From CALLPQ01 sp039819545 (GTDB lineage: Bacteria > Pseudomonadota > Alphaproteobacteria > Caulobacterales > Parvularculaceae): DNA of 64,000 nt. The stretch covers positions 45,755 to 109,754 of the forward strand of contig JBCBRS010000011.1 of NCBI GenBank assembly GCA_039819545.1, given 5' to 3'. Shown here in pieces: positions 36,864 through 46,100 of this stretch (its first letter is position 1; each line of letters starts with the position of its first letter). Both the position numbers and the translations under genes were made by a program. Under the pieces are notes generated by a model. It was not told the origin of the DNA. It worked only from the letters and a program-made list of their open reading frames with translations, and made no database searches.

Positions 36864-37427
36864 TTATCCGGTACCGGTGACGATCAAATGCTCTTGCACA
36901 ACCTGTAGCGCATGATTGACACTCTGTGCCCTGATCACTGACCTGTCTGCCCCGTCAAACAGCATTGTTTGCGTTCGTGTAACCGTGTCGTTGTCTTTGC
37001 CAGAGAACACAAACCCAAAGCACACTGTCCCAACCGGTTTTGCATCACTTCCCCCACCGGGCCCCGCAATACCGCTGACAGCGATGGCGATTGCAGCATT
37101 GGCAAGTCTTGCGGCACCTGTTGCCATGGCTTTTACCGTCTGTTCACTGACGGCACCATGGTCGCGCAGCGTGTGCGTTGGCACCTCCAGCATGCGGGCC
37201 TTGGCGACGTTCGAATAGGTAACAAAGCCGCGATCAATCACGGCGGAGGAGCCGGGAACATCGGTCAGGGCCGCCATGATCAATCCGCCGGTACACGATT
37301 CAGCTGTTGTGATCTGTAATTTGCACGCCGCTGCCCGTGCAATAACGTCGGTGGCGAGGCGCAGCCGCAACGCTGGCTCGGCGCTGATGGACGAGCGGAC
37401 GGGGGCATAATCGGTTGGGCGCGTCAC
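36864..37427 (-). CDS. pncC: CinA-family nicotinamide-nucleotide amidase
   Basis: Deamidates nicotinamide mononucleotide to nicotinic acid mononucleotide in the pyridine nucleotide cycle. The domain holds TTAESCTGGLI with the catalytic Ser, SSAVIDRGFVTYSN, GAVSEQTVKAMA and AVSGIAGPGGGSDAKPVGTV. Only the C-terminal amidase domain of full CinA is present; the N-terminal molybdopterin-like domain is absent, as in stand-alone PncC. It begins 3 bases after ispF and is the last gene of the run. Confidence 0.93.
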   Translation of the reverse strand: MTRPTDYAPVRSSISAEPALRLRLATDVIARAAACKLQITTAESCTGGLIMAALTDVPGSSAVIDRGFVTYSNVAKARMLEVPTHTLRDHGAVSEQTVKAMATGAARLANAAIAIAVSGIAGPGGGSDAKPVGTVCFGFVFSGKDNDTVTRTQTMLFDGADRSVIRAQSVNHALQVVQEHLIVTGTG

Positions 37428-37430
37428 GGC

Positions 37431-37931
37431 TCAATGCCCGTCCGGTGGAGCAGGCAATCTGACTGTTGCCGTGGCCATGGCGGCAATGCCTTCGCCGCGT
37501 CCGGTAAAACCCAACTTTTCTGACGTTGTTGCCTTCACCGATAATCTGTCAACGGACAAAGCCATGATTTCACCCAGCCTTGCGCGCATGGCATTGCGGT
37601 GGGGGCCAATCTTTGGCGCTTCGCAAATCAAGGTTACATCCGTATGGGTCACCATGCCGCCCGCAGCGCTGACGAGGGCACAGGCCTTTTCAAGAAAGAT
37701 ATGCGATGGCGCACCCTTCCATTGCGGATCGCTCGGGGGGAAGTGATCACCAATATCGCCAGCGGCCAGCGCCCCCAACACTGCATCGGTCAGTGCGTGC
37801 ATACCCACATCAGCATCGGAATGACCTTTCAGGGTGTGCGTATGCGCAACTTCAACACCGCACAAGGTAACGGCGTTACCGGGCTCAAAGGCGTGGACGT
37901 CAAATCCGTGACCGGAACGATATTCCCACAT
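37431..37931 (-). CDS. ispF: 2-C-methyl-D-erythritol 2,4-cyclodiphosphate synthase
   Basis: Makes MEcPP in the non-mevalonate isoprenoid pathway. Metal ligands are in SGHGFDVHAF (Asp, His) and the GHSDADVGMHALTDAVLGA signature follows; GDIGDHFPPSD and KATTSEKLGFTGRGEGIAA complete the trimer active site. Length 166 is normal. In many alphaproteobacteria ispD and ispF are fused; here they are separate genes two bases apart. Confidence 0.97.
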   Translation of the reverse strand: MWEYRSGHGFDVHAFEPGNAVTLCGVEVAHTHTLKGHSDADVGMHALTDAVLGALAAGDIGDHFPPSDPQWKGAPSHIFLEKACALVSAAGGMVTHTDVTLICEAPKIGPHRNAMRARLGEIMALSVDRLSVKATTSEKLGFTGRGEGIAAMATATVRLPAPPDGH

Positions 37932-37933
37932 GG

Positions 37934-38650
37934 TCAGGTGTCTTTCTGGTGACGGCGTAACAGGATTTCGGCCATGCCAAAATCTTCCGCCTGCGTTATT
38001 TTCATATTGTCCGGTGAGCCTGCGATCAGCGCGACGGGGACATTTGCAGCCTCTGCAACGCTGGCATCATCGGTCAGTGTCCGACCGGCATTGGCGCGGT
38101 GGGCAGTCAAAATATCGTCATAGCAAAATCCTTGCGGGGTTTGCGCTCGCCACAGGGCATCGCGCGGCACCGTTTTCTCAATCAGGGGGGCAGCGCCAGT
38201 CTCCGCTGGCTGGGCAAGCTTGATGGTATCAAAGACCGGCAGCGCCGCAATCGCGCCGCGTCCGGGGCGGATCTGCGTTATAACGCGGTCAATGGTCGGC
38301 GCATCGACAAAGGGGCGAGCAGCGTCGTGAATTAAAACGGTTCGCGGCGGGCTTGCCACAAGACTCTCCAGGCCCAACCGGACCGAATCCTGGCGTTGCG
38401 CCCCGCCAAAAACCGGTGTCATCAGTTTCGAGTGCCCCTCTAGCGATGTCATCGCCTCACCATAGGCGGCTTGGTCATCACGGTGGATGATAATGCGTAC
38501 CCGGTCGATCTTTGGATGGTAAAGAAAGATGCGAGCGGTACGGGCGAGGATCGGCTCCCCGGCAAGCGGTCTATATTGCTTCGGCCCACCGGCGCCCGCG
38601 CGCGTGCCCCGGCCTGCCGCCACCAGTATCGCCACAACATCCGCAGCCAC
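37934..38650 (-). CDS. ispD: 2-C-methyl-D-erythritol 4-phosphate cytidylyltransferase
   Basis: Forms CDP-ME from MEP and CTP. The nucleotide-binding loop is AAGRGTRAGAGGPKQYRPL, and VLIHDAARPFVDAPTIDRVI and DDASVAEAANVPVALIAGSPDNMKIT (shown in part) are family motifs. Length 238 is typical of stand-alone IspD. It lies 5 bases after purF and 2 bases before ispF, so it is co-transcribed with both. Confidence 0.96.
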   Translation of the reverse strand: MAADVVAILVAAGRGTRAGAGGPKQYRPLAGEPILARTARIFLYHPKIDRVRIIIHRDDQAAYGEAMTSLEGHSKLMTPVFGGAQRQDSVRLGLESLVASPPRTVLIHDAARPFVDAPTIDRVITQIRPGRGAIAALPVFDTIKLAQPAETGAAPLIEKTVPRDALWRAQTPQGFCYDDILTAHRANAGRTLTDDASVAEAANVPVALIAGSPDNMKITQAEDFGMAEILLRRHQKDT

Positions 38651-38655
38651 AGCGT

Positions 38656-40257
38656 TTATTGCCCCTCGGCAAGCAGGGACAGCTGAGCGTCGGTCGCGTC
38701 TCTGCCTGCCTGATTTTTATCAATCAGCCGGGTCGGGTAATCGCCGGTAAAACAGTGATCGGTAAACGCCGGCGCAGCCTCGTCGCGGGGGCCCTTACCC
38801 ATTGCCTTATAAAGACCGTCTACGGATAAGAAGGCGAGACTATCCGCACCGATCATCTCGCACATTTCGTCAATGCCGCGATTATGGGCCAGCAGCTCAT
38901 CGTGAGACGGCGTATTGATCCCGTAAAAATCGGGATGGATGATCGGCGGACAGGCAACGCGCATATGCACCTTGCGCGCCCCGGCATTACGCATCATCGC
39001 AACAATCTTGCGAGAGGTTGTGCCGCGTACGATTGAATCGTCGATCAGCACAACATCCTTACCTTCAATAATGGTTTTGTTGGGTGCGTGTTTGCGCGCG
39101 ACGCCCGCTTCGCGAATTTTCTGTTGCGGCTCGATAAACGTGCGTCCCACAAAATGGCTGCGGATCAGCGCCATCTCATAGGGTAGCTCCGCCTGGCGGG
39201 CATAGCCGATGGCCGCCGGTACACCGGAATCCGGGATGGGGGCCACGAGATCGGCATTGCACGGCGCTTCGCGGGCGAGGACTTTGCCAAGCTTCTTGCG
39301 CACCTGGTAGACGCTCTTTCCATCGATGACTGAGTCGGGCCGGGCAAAATAGATCAGTTCAAAGATGCACGGGCGCGCCTTTTTGTTGGCGGGCATGAAG
39401 TTGCGGCTTTCCACGTCGCCATTCTGGTGACAGATGACGATCTCCCCGGGGCGCACATCGCGCACAAACTTCGCACCAATAAGATCGAGCGCTGACGTTT
39501 CCGAGGCAAAGATATGGGCACCGTTGAGCTCGCCCAGCACCAGCGGCCGGATCCCGACCGGGTCGCGCGCACCGATCAAGGCCTCCGTGGTCAGAACCGT
39601 CAGCGCATAAGCGCCCTCAACCTGTTTCAGGCTATCGATCAGCTTATCGACAATAGACAGATGCTGCGATCTGGCGGTCAGTTGCAGGAACAATTCGGAA
39701 TCCGACGTGGACTGAAAGATGCATCCACGCTGGACAAGGTGGGAGCGCAGGGTTCGGGCGTTAGTCAGATTGCCATTATGGGCAATGGCGATCCCGCCAT
39801 TTTCAAGGTCCGCATAGAGCGGCTGCACATTGCGTAAAACCGTGTCGCCTTGCGTGGAATAACGGGTGTGACCGATAACGCATTTGCCGCGCAGGCGCGC
39901 AAGGCGCTGCGCATCGGAAAAATGATCCGCCACAAGACCAAGCTCGCGTTCGGAGTGAAAGCGTTCACCGTCATAGCTGGTCAGGCCAGCAGCTTCCTGC
40001 CCGCGATGTTGCAAGGCGTGGATGCCCAAGGCGGCGAGGGCAGCGGCGTCTTTTGTGCCGATAATTCCAAACACCCCGCACTCTTCGTGCAAACGCGGGT
40101 CCGCGTCCACGGTATAGGCGCCTAGTGCCGGGCGCAGCCGCGTCTGACGGGCGATACGGGCGTCTCTTTCGGCTTTCAGCAGTGTGGCGGTTCGCGCAAT
40201 GGCAATATCATTTGAGGCCGATCTATCCGTTGCGGTGAACGTAAGCGGTTTAGTCAC
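38656..40257 (-). CDS. purF: Amidophosphoribosyltransferase
   Basis: The first enzyme of purine synthesis, making phosphoribosylamine from PRPP and glutamine. The glutaminase nucleophile is Cys60 in HEECGVFGI, exposed after removal of a propeptide. The PRPP loop is VLIDDSIVRGTT. From the ATG at 40257 the propeptide would be 59 residues, long for the family. A GTG codon at residue 50 would leave about 10, like Bacillus PurF, but has only a weak TAGGCG upstream. The ATG overlaps cvpA by 8 bases. The cvpA-purF pairing is the classical one. Confidence 0.96.
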   Translation of the reverse strand: MTKPLTFTATDRSASNDIAIARTATLLKAERDARIARQTRLRPALGAYTVDADPRLHEECGVFGIIGTKDAAALAALGIHALQHRGQEAAGLTSYDGERFHSERELGLVADHFSDAQRLARLRGKCVIGHTRYSTQGDTVLRNVQPLYADLENGGIAIAHNGNLTNARTLRSHLVQRGCIFQSTSDSELFLQLTARSQHLSIVDKLIDSLKQVEGAYALTVLTTEALIGARDPVGIRPLVLGELNGAHIFASETSALDLIGAKFVRDVRPGEIVICHQNGDVESRNFMPANKKARPCIFELIYFARPDSVIDGKSVYQVRKKLGKVLAREAPCNADLVAPIPDSGVPAAIGYARQAELPYEMALIRSHFVGRTFIEPQQKIREAGVARKHAPNKTIIEGKDVVLIDDSIVRGTTSRKIVAMMRNAGARKVHMRVACPPIIHPDFYGINTPSHDELLAHNRGIDEMCEMIGADSLAFLSVDGLYKAMGKGPRDEAAPAFTDHCFTGDYPTRLIDKNQAGRDATDAQLSLLAEGQ

Positions 40258-40909
40258 GGCCCGGGTCCTCCGTCTGGGGACGGACGATATCGCCGTCGCT
40301 CGTGGTCACCGTGGTGATGACTTCAGACAGACCGGCCCTGTCACTGCGCCCATAGCCAGCGCGGCTTGCATCGGCCTCGCTCTTTTCGCCAGGCTGGGGC
40401 GCGTGTTTTTTGGTGTCGTTTGCGTCCGGATCAAAACGTGTTGTGTCCGGAATAAACCGTTCAAAAAACTGCGCCCCTGAGGCGGCGAGAGGGCGCGTCA
40501 TAGCGCGCTGCACAGTTTCATGTTGGTTGTCTTCATCAAGATAGTAACCATAGGCAAGAAAGCCGAGGCCGATCACCGCATAACCGCGCAAGAAGCCAAA
40601 AATGCCACCGGCAATTCGGTTCACGACCATCGCCCGTCCGGTCAGTGCGGCCCGCCCGAGGAGGATGTGGCAGACCGTATAAAGAACAATAAACGTCCCG
40701 CCCATGAGGATGGCATAGGCACCAAGAACCGTAACGAGTGAGCTTTCCTTCCCGCTCATACCGATCAACGCCGGGGCAAACTGAACGGCGGCAAGCCAGG
40801 CGATACCGAGTACCAGCAAAGTGCCCAATTCCAGGAGGGCGCCGCGCACAACCGCGAGCCCAACGGACAAAAACAAAATTAAAATTACGAGGCCATCAAA
40901 CACAGTCAT
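40250..40909 (-). CDS. cvpA: CvpA-family membrane protein
   Basis: An inner-membrane protein linked to colicin V production and envelope homeostasis. Four hydrophobic helices occupy roughly residues 5-150. TVFDGLVILILFLSVGLAVVRG is the start (given in part) and NRIAGGIFGFLRGYAVIGL the signature of helix 4. The C-terminal 60 residues are charged and probably disordered. The ATG at 40909 is chosen because it begins at the family's usual MTxFD; the open frame continues to 40990 without protein-like character. It is the gene ahead of purF. Confidence 0.9.
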   Translation of the reverse strand: MTVFDGLVILILFLSVGLAVVRGALLELGTLLVLGIAWLAAVQFAPALIGMSGKESSLVTVLGAYAILMGGTFIVLYTVCHILLGRAALTGRAMVVNRIAGGIFGFLRGYAVIGLGFLAYGYYLDEDNQHETVQRAMTRPLAASGAQFFERFIPDTTRFDPDANDTKKHAPQPGEKSEADASRAGYGRSDRAGLSEVITTVTTSDGDIVRPQTEDPGRD

Positions 40910-41056
40910 CTTCGTACAGCCATCACGATACCGGATACAGAGGCGAATTTTCGATGTTCGTTCCTTCCACGAATTTGCCCAAAACACCAATGGATATCGC
41001 GCCTTGCGCGGCGATAAATCGACCCTGTTGCGATCCGGTGCACCCCGACGATAGTT

Positions 41057-42472
41057 TTAGCGCTCGCCCTTAATGGCACGCACAAGGTCGCTCAGCGAGG
41101 CAAGATCGCGTAACGCGAGTGATGGTGCTGGGCCCTGCGTCTTGCGCAGGTCTTTCGTATTTTGTGGTTTGGTGGGGGCGCTGGGGATCAGCGCGCTGGC
41201 AAACCCCAGTTTTGCGGCCTCCTGTAGCCGCGCATCGGCCTGGCTCACCGGGCGGATTTGCCCGGACAGGGCAACCTCGCCGAAGATCACTTGATCGGCT
41301 GGCAGGTCCGCGTCGAACAAGGAACTCGTCAGCGCCGCCGCGGCAGCAAGGTCAGCAGCCGGTTCGGTAATCCGCATGCCACCCGCCACATTGAGGAACA
41401 CATCATGGCGGCTGAATGAAAGCCCGCAGCGCGTATCGAGAACAGCAAGCAGCATCGAGAGCCGGGCACTGTCCCAGCCGACAACGGCGCGGCGCGGCGC
41501 GGCGAGTGTTGAGGGGGAGACCAACGCCTGAAATTCCACGAGCAGCGGCCGGGTGCCTTCAATCCCCGCAAAAATCGCACTGCCCGAGCCCTCCTGCCCA
41601 CGCCCGGCGAGGAAGAGCGCAGAGGGGTTCGCAACCTGGCGCAGACCAGAGCCCGTCATTTCAAAAACGCCAATTTCCTGGGCCGCACCAAAGCGGTTCT
41701 TCACCGCTCTGAGCAGGCGAAAATCGCGGCCCGTCTCGGCCTCAAAATACATCACGGCGTCAACCATATGTTCCACGACACGCGGGCCCGCGATCTGTCC
41801 GTCCTTGGTCACATGACCCACGAGGATGAGGACTGCACCTGATTGTTTGGCATAGCGGATTAGATCCTGGCTACAGGTGCGCATTTGCGTGACGGAACCG
41901 GGTGTGCCCGGCACCGCGTCCGACCAGACGGTCTGGATCGAATCAATAATAACCACGTCAGGCTTTTCCGCCTTTAACGAGGCAATGATATCACGCAGAG
42001 CCGTGGCGGATGCGAGTTTCACAGGCTTGTCGGAAAGCCCCAATCGACTGGCCCGCAGCCTGATCTGGGCGGTGGCCTCCTCCCCGGAGATATAGGCGAC
42101 CTCATGCCCCTTCATGGCAAGCGCAGCGGCGATCTGGAGAAGAAGTGTTGATTTCCCAACGCCGGGATCACCGCCCAGAAGGGTTGCCGAGCCTGGCACA
42201 AGACCGCCGCCCACCACCCGGTCAAATTCCGCCGAGCCGGTGACGAGCCGGGGGACCGCCGCCTCATCGCTGGCAAGATCGGTAAAGGCAACCGGGGCGG
42301 CACGTACCCCACTACCGCCCTTGGGCGCTGCGGCCAGGGAGCCCGGCGGGCCCGCTTCGGCACTCTCCTCGGTCAGCGTGTTCCATTCCCCGCACTGGTC
42401 ACACCGCCCGGCCCATTTGGCGCTGACGGCGCCGCAATTCTGGCAAACATAGTGTAGGGCGGATTTCGCCAT
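41057..42472 (-). CDS. radA: DNA repair ATPase/helicase RadA
   Basis: Promotes branch migration in homologous recombination. The N-terminal zinc finger has CQNCG and CDQCGEWNTL (residues 10-26). The RecA-like core carries Walker A GGDPGVGKST, the RadA-specific KNRFG motif in RAVKNRFGAAQE and a Walker B VVIIDSIQTV. The C-terminal Lon-like domain includes DVFLNVAGGMRI and FGEVALSGQIRPV. A short Lys/Pro/Thr insertion (TKPQNTKDLRKTQG) lies near the end. Length 471 is normal. A large gap lies upstream. Confidence 0.97.
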   Translation of the reverse strand: MAKSALHYVCQNCGAVSAKWAGRCDQCGEWNTLTEESAEAGPPGSLAAAPKGGSGVRAAPVAFTDLASDEAAVPRLVTGSAEFDRVVGGGLVPGSATLLGGDPGVGKSTLLLQIAAALAMKGHEVAYISGEEATAQIRLRASRLGLSDKPVKLASATALRDIIASLKAEKPDVVIIDSIQTVWSDAVPGTPGSVTQMRTCSQDLIRYAKQSGAVLILVGHVTKDGQIAGPRVVEHMVDAVMYFEAETGRDFRLLRAVKNRFGAAQEIGVFEMTGSGLRQVANPSALFLAGRGQEGSGSAIFAGIEGTRPLLVEFQALVSPSTLAAPRRAVVGWDSARLSMLLAVLDTRCGLSFSRHDVFLNVAGGMRITEPAADLAAAAALTSSLFDADLPADQVIFGEVALSGQIRPVSQADARLQEAAKLGFASALIPSAPTKPQNTKDLRKTQGPAPSLALRDLASLSDLVRAIKGER

Positions 42473-42530
42473 GGGATTTCCTATTCAAGACCAAGGGTGC
42501 GGACGCGGGCGTGCCCCGGCGTTGCATCGG

Positions 42531-42543
42531 TGATGTATCGATA
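42531..42543 (+). repeat. Inverted repeat arm A (TGATGTATCGATA)
   Basis: Thirteen bases that recur as the exact reverse complement at 43004-43016. The core TATCGATA is itself a palindrome, so each copy could bind a dimeric regulator. It lies about 60 bases upstream of radA. Confidence 0.5.
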
Positions 42544-43003
42544 AAGAGAGATTCGCGGACCGCGCGCGAAAGTCCGGTGATTTTTCTCTCAATTTTTCAA
42601 AAAAAATTTGCCCTAACGCCTTTGTGATCACCGCGTCGCAGGCCGTGGCTTTGGTTAAAATTTACCGGTCTTTAACCCTCCAGGATTGGCGCGCCAGTGG
42701 CAAGGTTAGATTTAACCGCAAGGGTTGCACCGTTGCGAACCATCAATCCCCACGCGGATAGAGTTTGTTATCAGTTAATCTTCGACCAGGATTTTTATAG
42801 ACCCGCATAAAGCCATGTTTTTCCACGCAAAACCCTCTTTCTACGGAAGGAATTGCGGCGCAGCACCTGTCCTGATTTTAACCAGCACTGAGCAACCAAT
42901 TGGGGTAAATGCTCTCTAAAATTGAAATTATCCAATTAAGAGCGCGGTGGCCTTTGTGCGCTACCCGTTTTGGAGCTTGCAAATAGAACAGGCCTTTCTA
43001 AGG

Positions 43004-43016
43004 TATCGATACATCA
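43004..43016 (-). repeat. Inverted repeat arm B (TGATGTATCGATA on minus strand)
   Basis: The exact reverse complement of 42531-42543, about 160 bases upstream of the RTX gene start. Within it and extending one base out, GTATCGATAC (43003-43012) is a perfect 10-bp palindrome. Confidence 0.5.
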
Positions 43017-43173
43017 GTCAGGAAACGGCGTCTGCCGTCTCTTTCTGGGGTATGGGTTGAAGGGTTGGGTGTGGTGTCCAGGTCTTTTCTTGGGTCGATT
43101 TTGCAGGTGCACACGTCAAACTGTGCTCCCTGCGGGGTGCGCGGTATCCAGTAGCGTACCAAGGGGCTGATGA

Positions 43174-46100
43174 ATGAATAGTGCTTTGCTTGACGAAGCG
43201 AACCGAACGTTTGGGGCGAATGATCCGTCACTTGCTGTCGGATTAAGCGATATCGCGTTCTATTCGACTGAATTGCCCTTTATCAATTTGTTTCATCAGG
43301 GTGGTGATCGTCATACCAATGACGGCGCGTGGGCCATCAATGTCACGAATGCCGACGGCACGGTGACAAATTATGATTTTTCCGAAGCGTGGCATGCCGG
43401 TTTTCTGGATGCGAACGGCAATGTGTCAAGCTTACCAGAAGGCGCGTCGGCCAGTGTCTTTTTCCTCAACGGGGTCACCGCCGAAGCGCAGACCGGCGGG
43501 CGCTACGTATTCAGCTATGACGGCGACGGGGATTTTCGGCTCGTCGGGGCAAATATTGTCGAAGATGAGTCGGCGCCTGGACGTCTGATCGTCGAGCTGA
43601 TCGACGGAAGCCCGTTCGGTATTGTGATCGACGGGACAACCGATGGTGATCACCTGCGCGACTTCGCGCTTGTGCGTGAGGAACATGAGGGGCTTTACGA
43701 AGCGGGCGCCCTCTTTAATCCAGATTTTATTGAATTGTTCGACGACCACCGAACGATCCGGTTCATGGACTGGATGGAGACAAATCACTCCAACCATATC
43801 AATTTCGAGGATATTGCGACCCTGGATTCACAGTTTTTCGGGATACCGGCAAACCAGGCCTATGAATATGTCTTTGCAAAGGACGTCCCCGAATTAACAG
43901 CGGAAACGATTGCTGGTCTGACCCGTGGTCCGTACACGCTCATTTATATTGATCCGCAGACCGGGGAGCCCTTCCGCGACGCAGATACGGGCGAAGTCCT
44001 GATTGACGTACCGCCGGCGCTTTTGCCGCCACCAGTGCCGTCCGGTGTGCCGTTGCAGGCGATGATCGCCCTAGCCAATCAGATTGGGGCTGATCCGTGG
44101 TTCAACATCCCCCATCAGGCAACGGACGATTTTGTTCGCCAATTCGCAGAGATGGTGCGCGATAATCTGGATCCCGGGCTCGTGGCCCATTTTGAATTCT
44201 CCAACGAGACCTGGAACGCCCAATTCGAGCAGTTTGGGTATCTCAATGATCGGGGTCGTGACGCCTTCGGTGACGAGTATGGCGATTTTCCCGTCAATAT
44301 TTATTACGGCTACCGGGCCGCCGAAATACAATCGATCATAGACGAGGTGTTTGCCGAAGAGGCCGACGCGCGTGTTCATAACGTGCTGGCGACACAGACA
44401 TTCAATACGGGCGTTGCTGACCAGGCGATTGTTGGCGTGCAGCGCTTTATCGACGACAACAATTTATCCCTCGAAGTGGGTGATCTTTTTGATAGCCTTG
44501 CGGTCACCGGCTATTTCGGCCAGACCGTTGGTCAGGGAACGGAAAACTATCCTAGTATTCTTGCGGTGGTACAGTCGTGGGTTGACGAATCGAACGCCCG
44601 GTTTGCTCGCGGTGAGACCAGCAACAAATACGAATATTTTATTGAGCAGGTGATCACGGATCTGCGCGATAGCTCGCTCGTCAATGCCTATTTTCAGGAG
44701 GCCTTTGACAATGGCGAGATCGCGGCTATCCCGCGAAGTTTCTCCATTGCCGAACTCGAAACAGCCTTTGCGGCAAACCAGTCTATCGCTCAGCAATATG
44801 GTCTGGAACTTATCCAGTATGAAGGTGGATCGCACTTTCTGACCGATGCGTCGCTCTTTGCGAATGAAGAATTGCAGGAGTTTATCAACGCCGCCAATGA
44901 CAGTGATGCCATCACGCAGATCTACGCGGAGTCCGTGGACGCATTCCGCGCAGCAGGTGGCACGCTCGCCAATGATTTTGTCGGTGTCGCACAGCAATCG
45001 CAATTCGGGTCGTTCGGAACGCTCCACAATCTCAATGATCAAAATGCGGTCTTTAATTATTACGACGACTATAATGTGAATGGTGCCGCGACGTACGGCA
45101 CCATCAATCAGGGCCGTGACCTGAGCGCGTTTCAACATGGAACCAACGCCACTGGCACAATCGGTGATGATACGGTCATTGGCAGCCAGAACCGTGATTT
45201 TCTGGCCGGTGAAGAGGGCGATGATGTTCTCGTAGGCGGCGCCGGAAATGACGGGATCAGCGGTGGTGCCGGCACCGATACGGCCCTGTTTAATGGAACG
45301 CGTGCTGACTATGGTGTTTCCGCCGTTAATGGTGGCATCGAAATAACCGGCACCGATGGCACTGATTTTTTGCGAGACGTTGAAATCATCACCTTTGGCG
45401 ATGAAGAATCGATCCTGGTAGAAACCTTCCTTGCTGGCGCGTCTCTTGATGTGGCGTTTCATGGCGGCGGTGACTACCGTGCGGTTTCCGAGATTGTTTC
45501 GGTGGGCTTTACGATTTCGGCGCTCGATCCCACCCTTCAGACCGCGCAGGATGTTGGCGCGACGGGTACTCCGCTGCGCGCTGTAGATGCAATTTACTAT
45601 CTCGCTCCCGGCATCGTGGACCAGGCGCGCGACAGTCAGATCCAAAGTGGCATCGACAATGTTCAGGGCCAGGCGACCTTCATTGGGAATGTGGGCACAA
45701 TCACCGGCTCCGGGTTTAATGACTGGTTCATCGGGTATGACGTCGCTGAGTATGTCAATCTGAGCCATGGCGATGACCGGTTCGATGCTGGCGGCGGCGA
45801 CGATACGCTAATCGGTGATACCGGCTCTGACACGATCAATGGCGGCGACGGTAATGATGTGATCAATGCTGGCATCGGCAATGATTCTGTTGATGGTGGC
45901 ACCGGTATTGACACTTTTATCCTGAGCGGTGTGCGCGACGATTATGCGATTGAGGGTGCCGGCGACGGCTTCCAGATCGTTGGTGTGGACGGCACGGACT
46001 TTATCCGCGATGTGGAATTGGTCCGGTTTGGTGATGGCCTCACCCTGTCGGTCAACACGTGGATTACCGGTCGTAATGAGAATGTTGACTATCTGGCAGG

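Larger units (their letters stand above)
42473..43173. other. 701-bp intergenic region upstream of radA and the RTX gene
   Basis: No convincing gene is present on either strand, and base composition is more AT-rich than the flanks around 42580-42960. It holds the promoters of radA (minus) and the RTX gene (plus). The most distinct feature is a 13-base sequence found twice in inverted orientation (42531-42543 and 43004-43016). Long A/T runs (such as 42597-42611) and repeated TTTAACC/GGTTAAA-like words occur near 42652-42720. No tRNA, riboswitch or terminator was recognised. Confidence 0.6.

Noticed and set aside
44464..45768. A 434-codon minus-strand frame within the RTX gene
   Set aside because: It is antisense to a well-supported coding region with clear domain motifs and shows no recognisable protein features. 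Long shadows are expected in GC-rich repetitive coding DNA.
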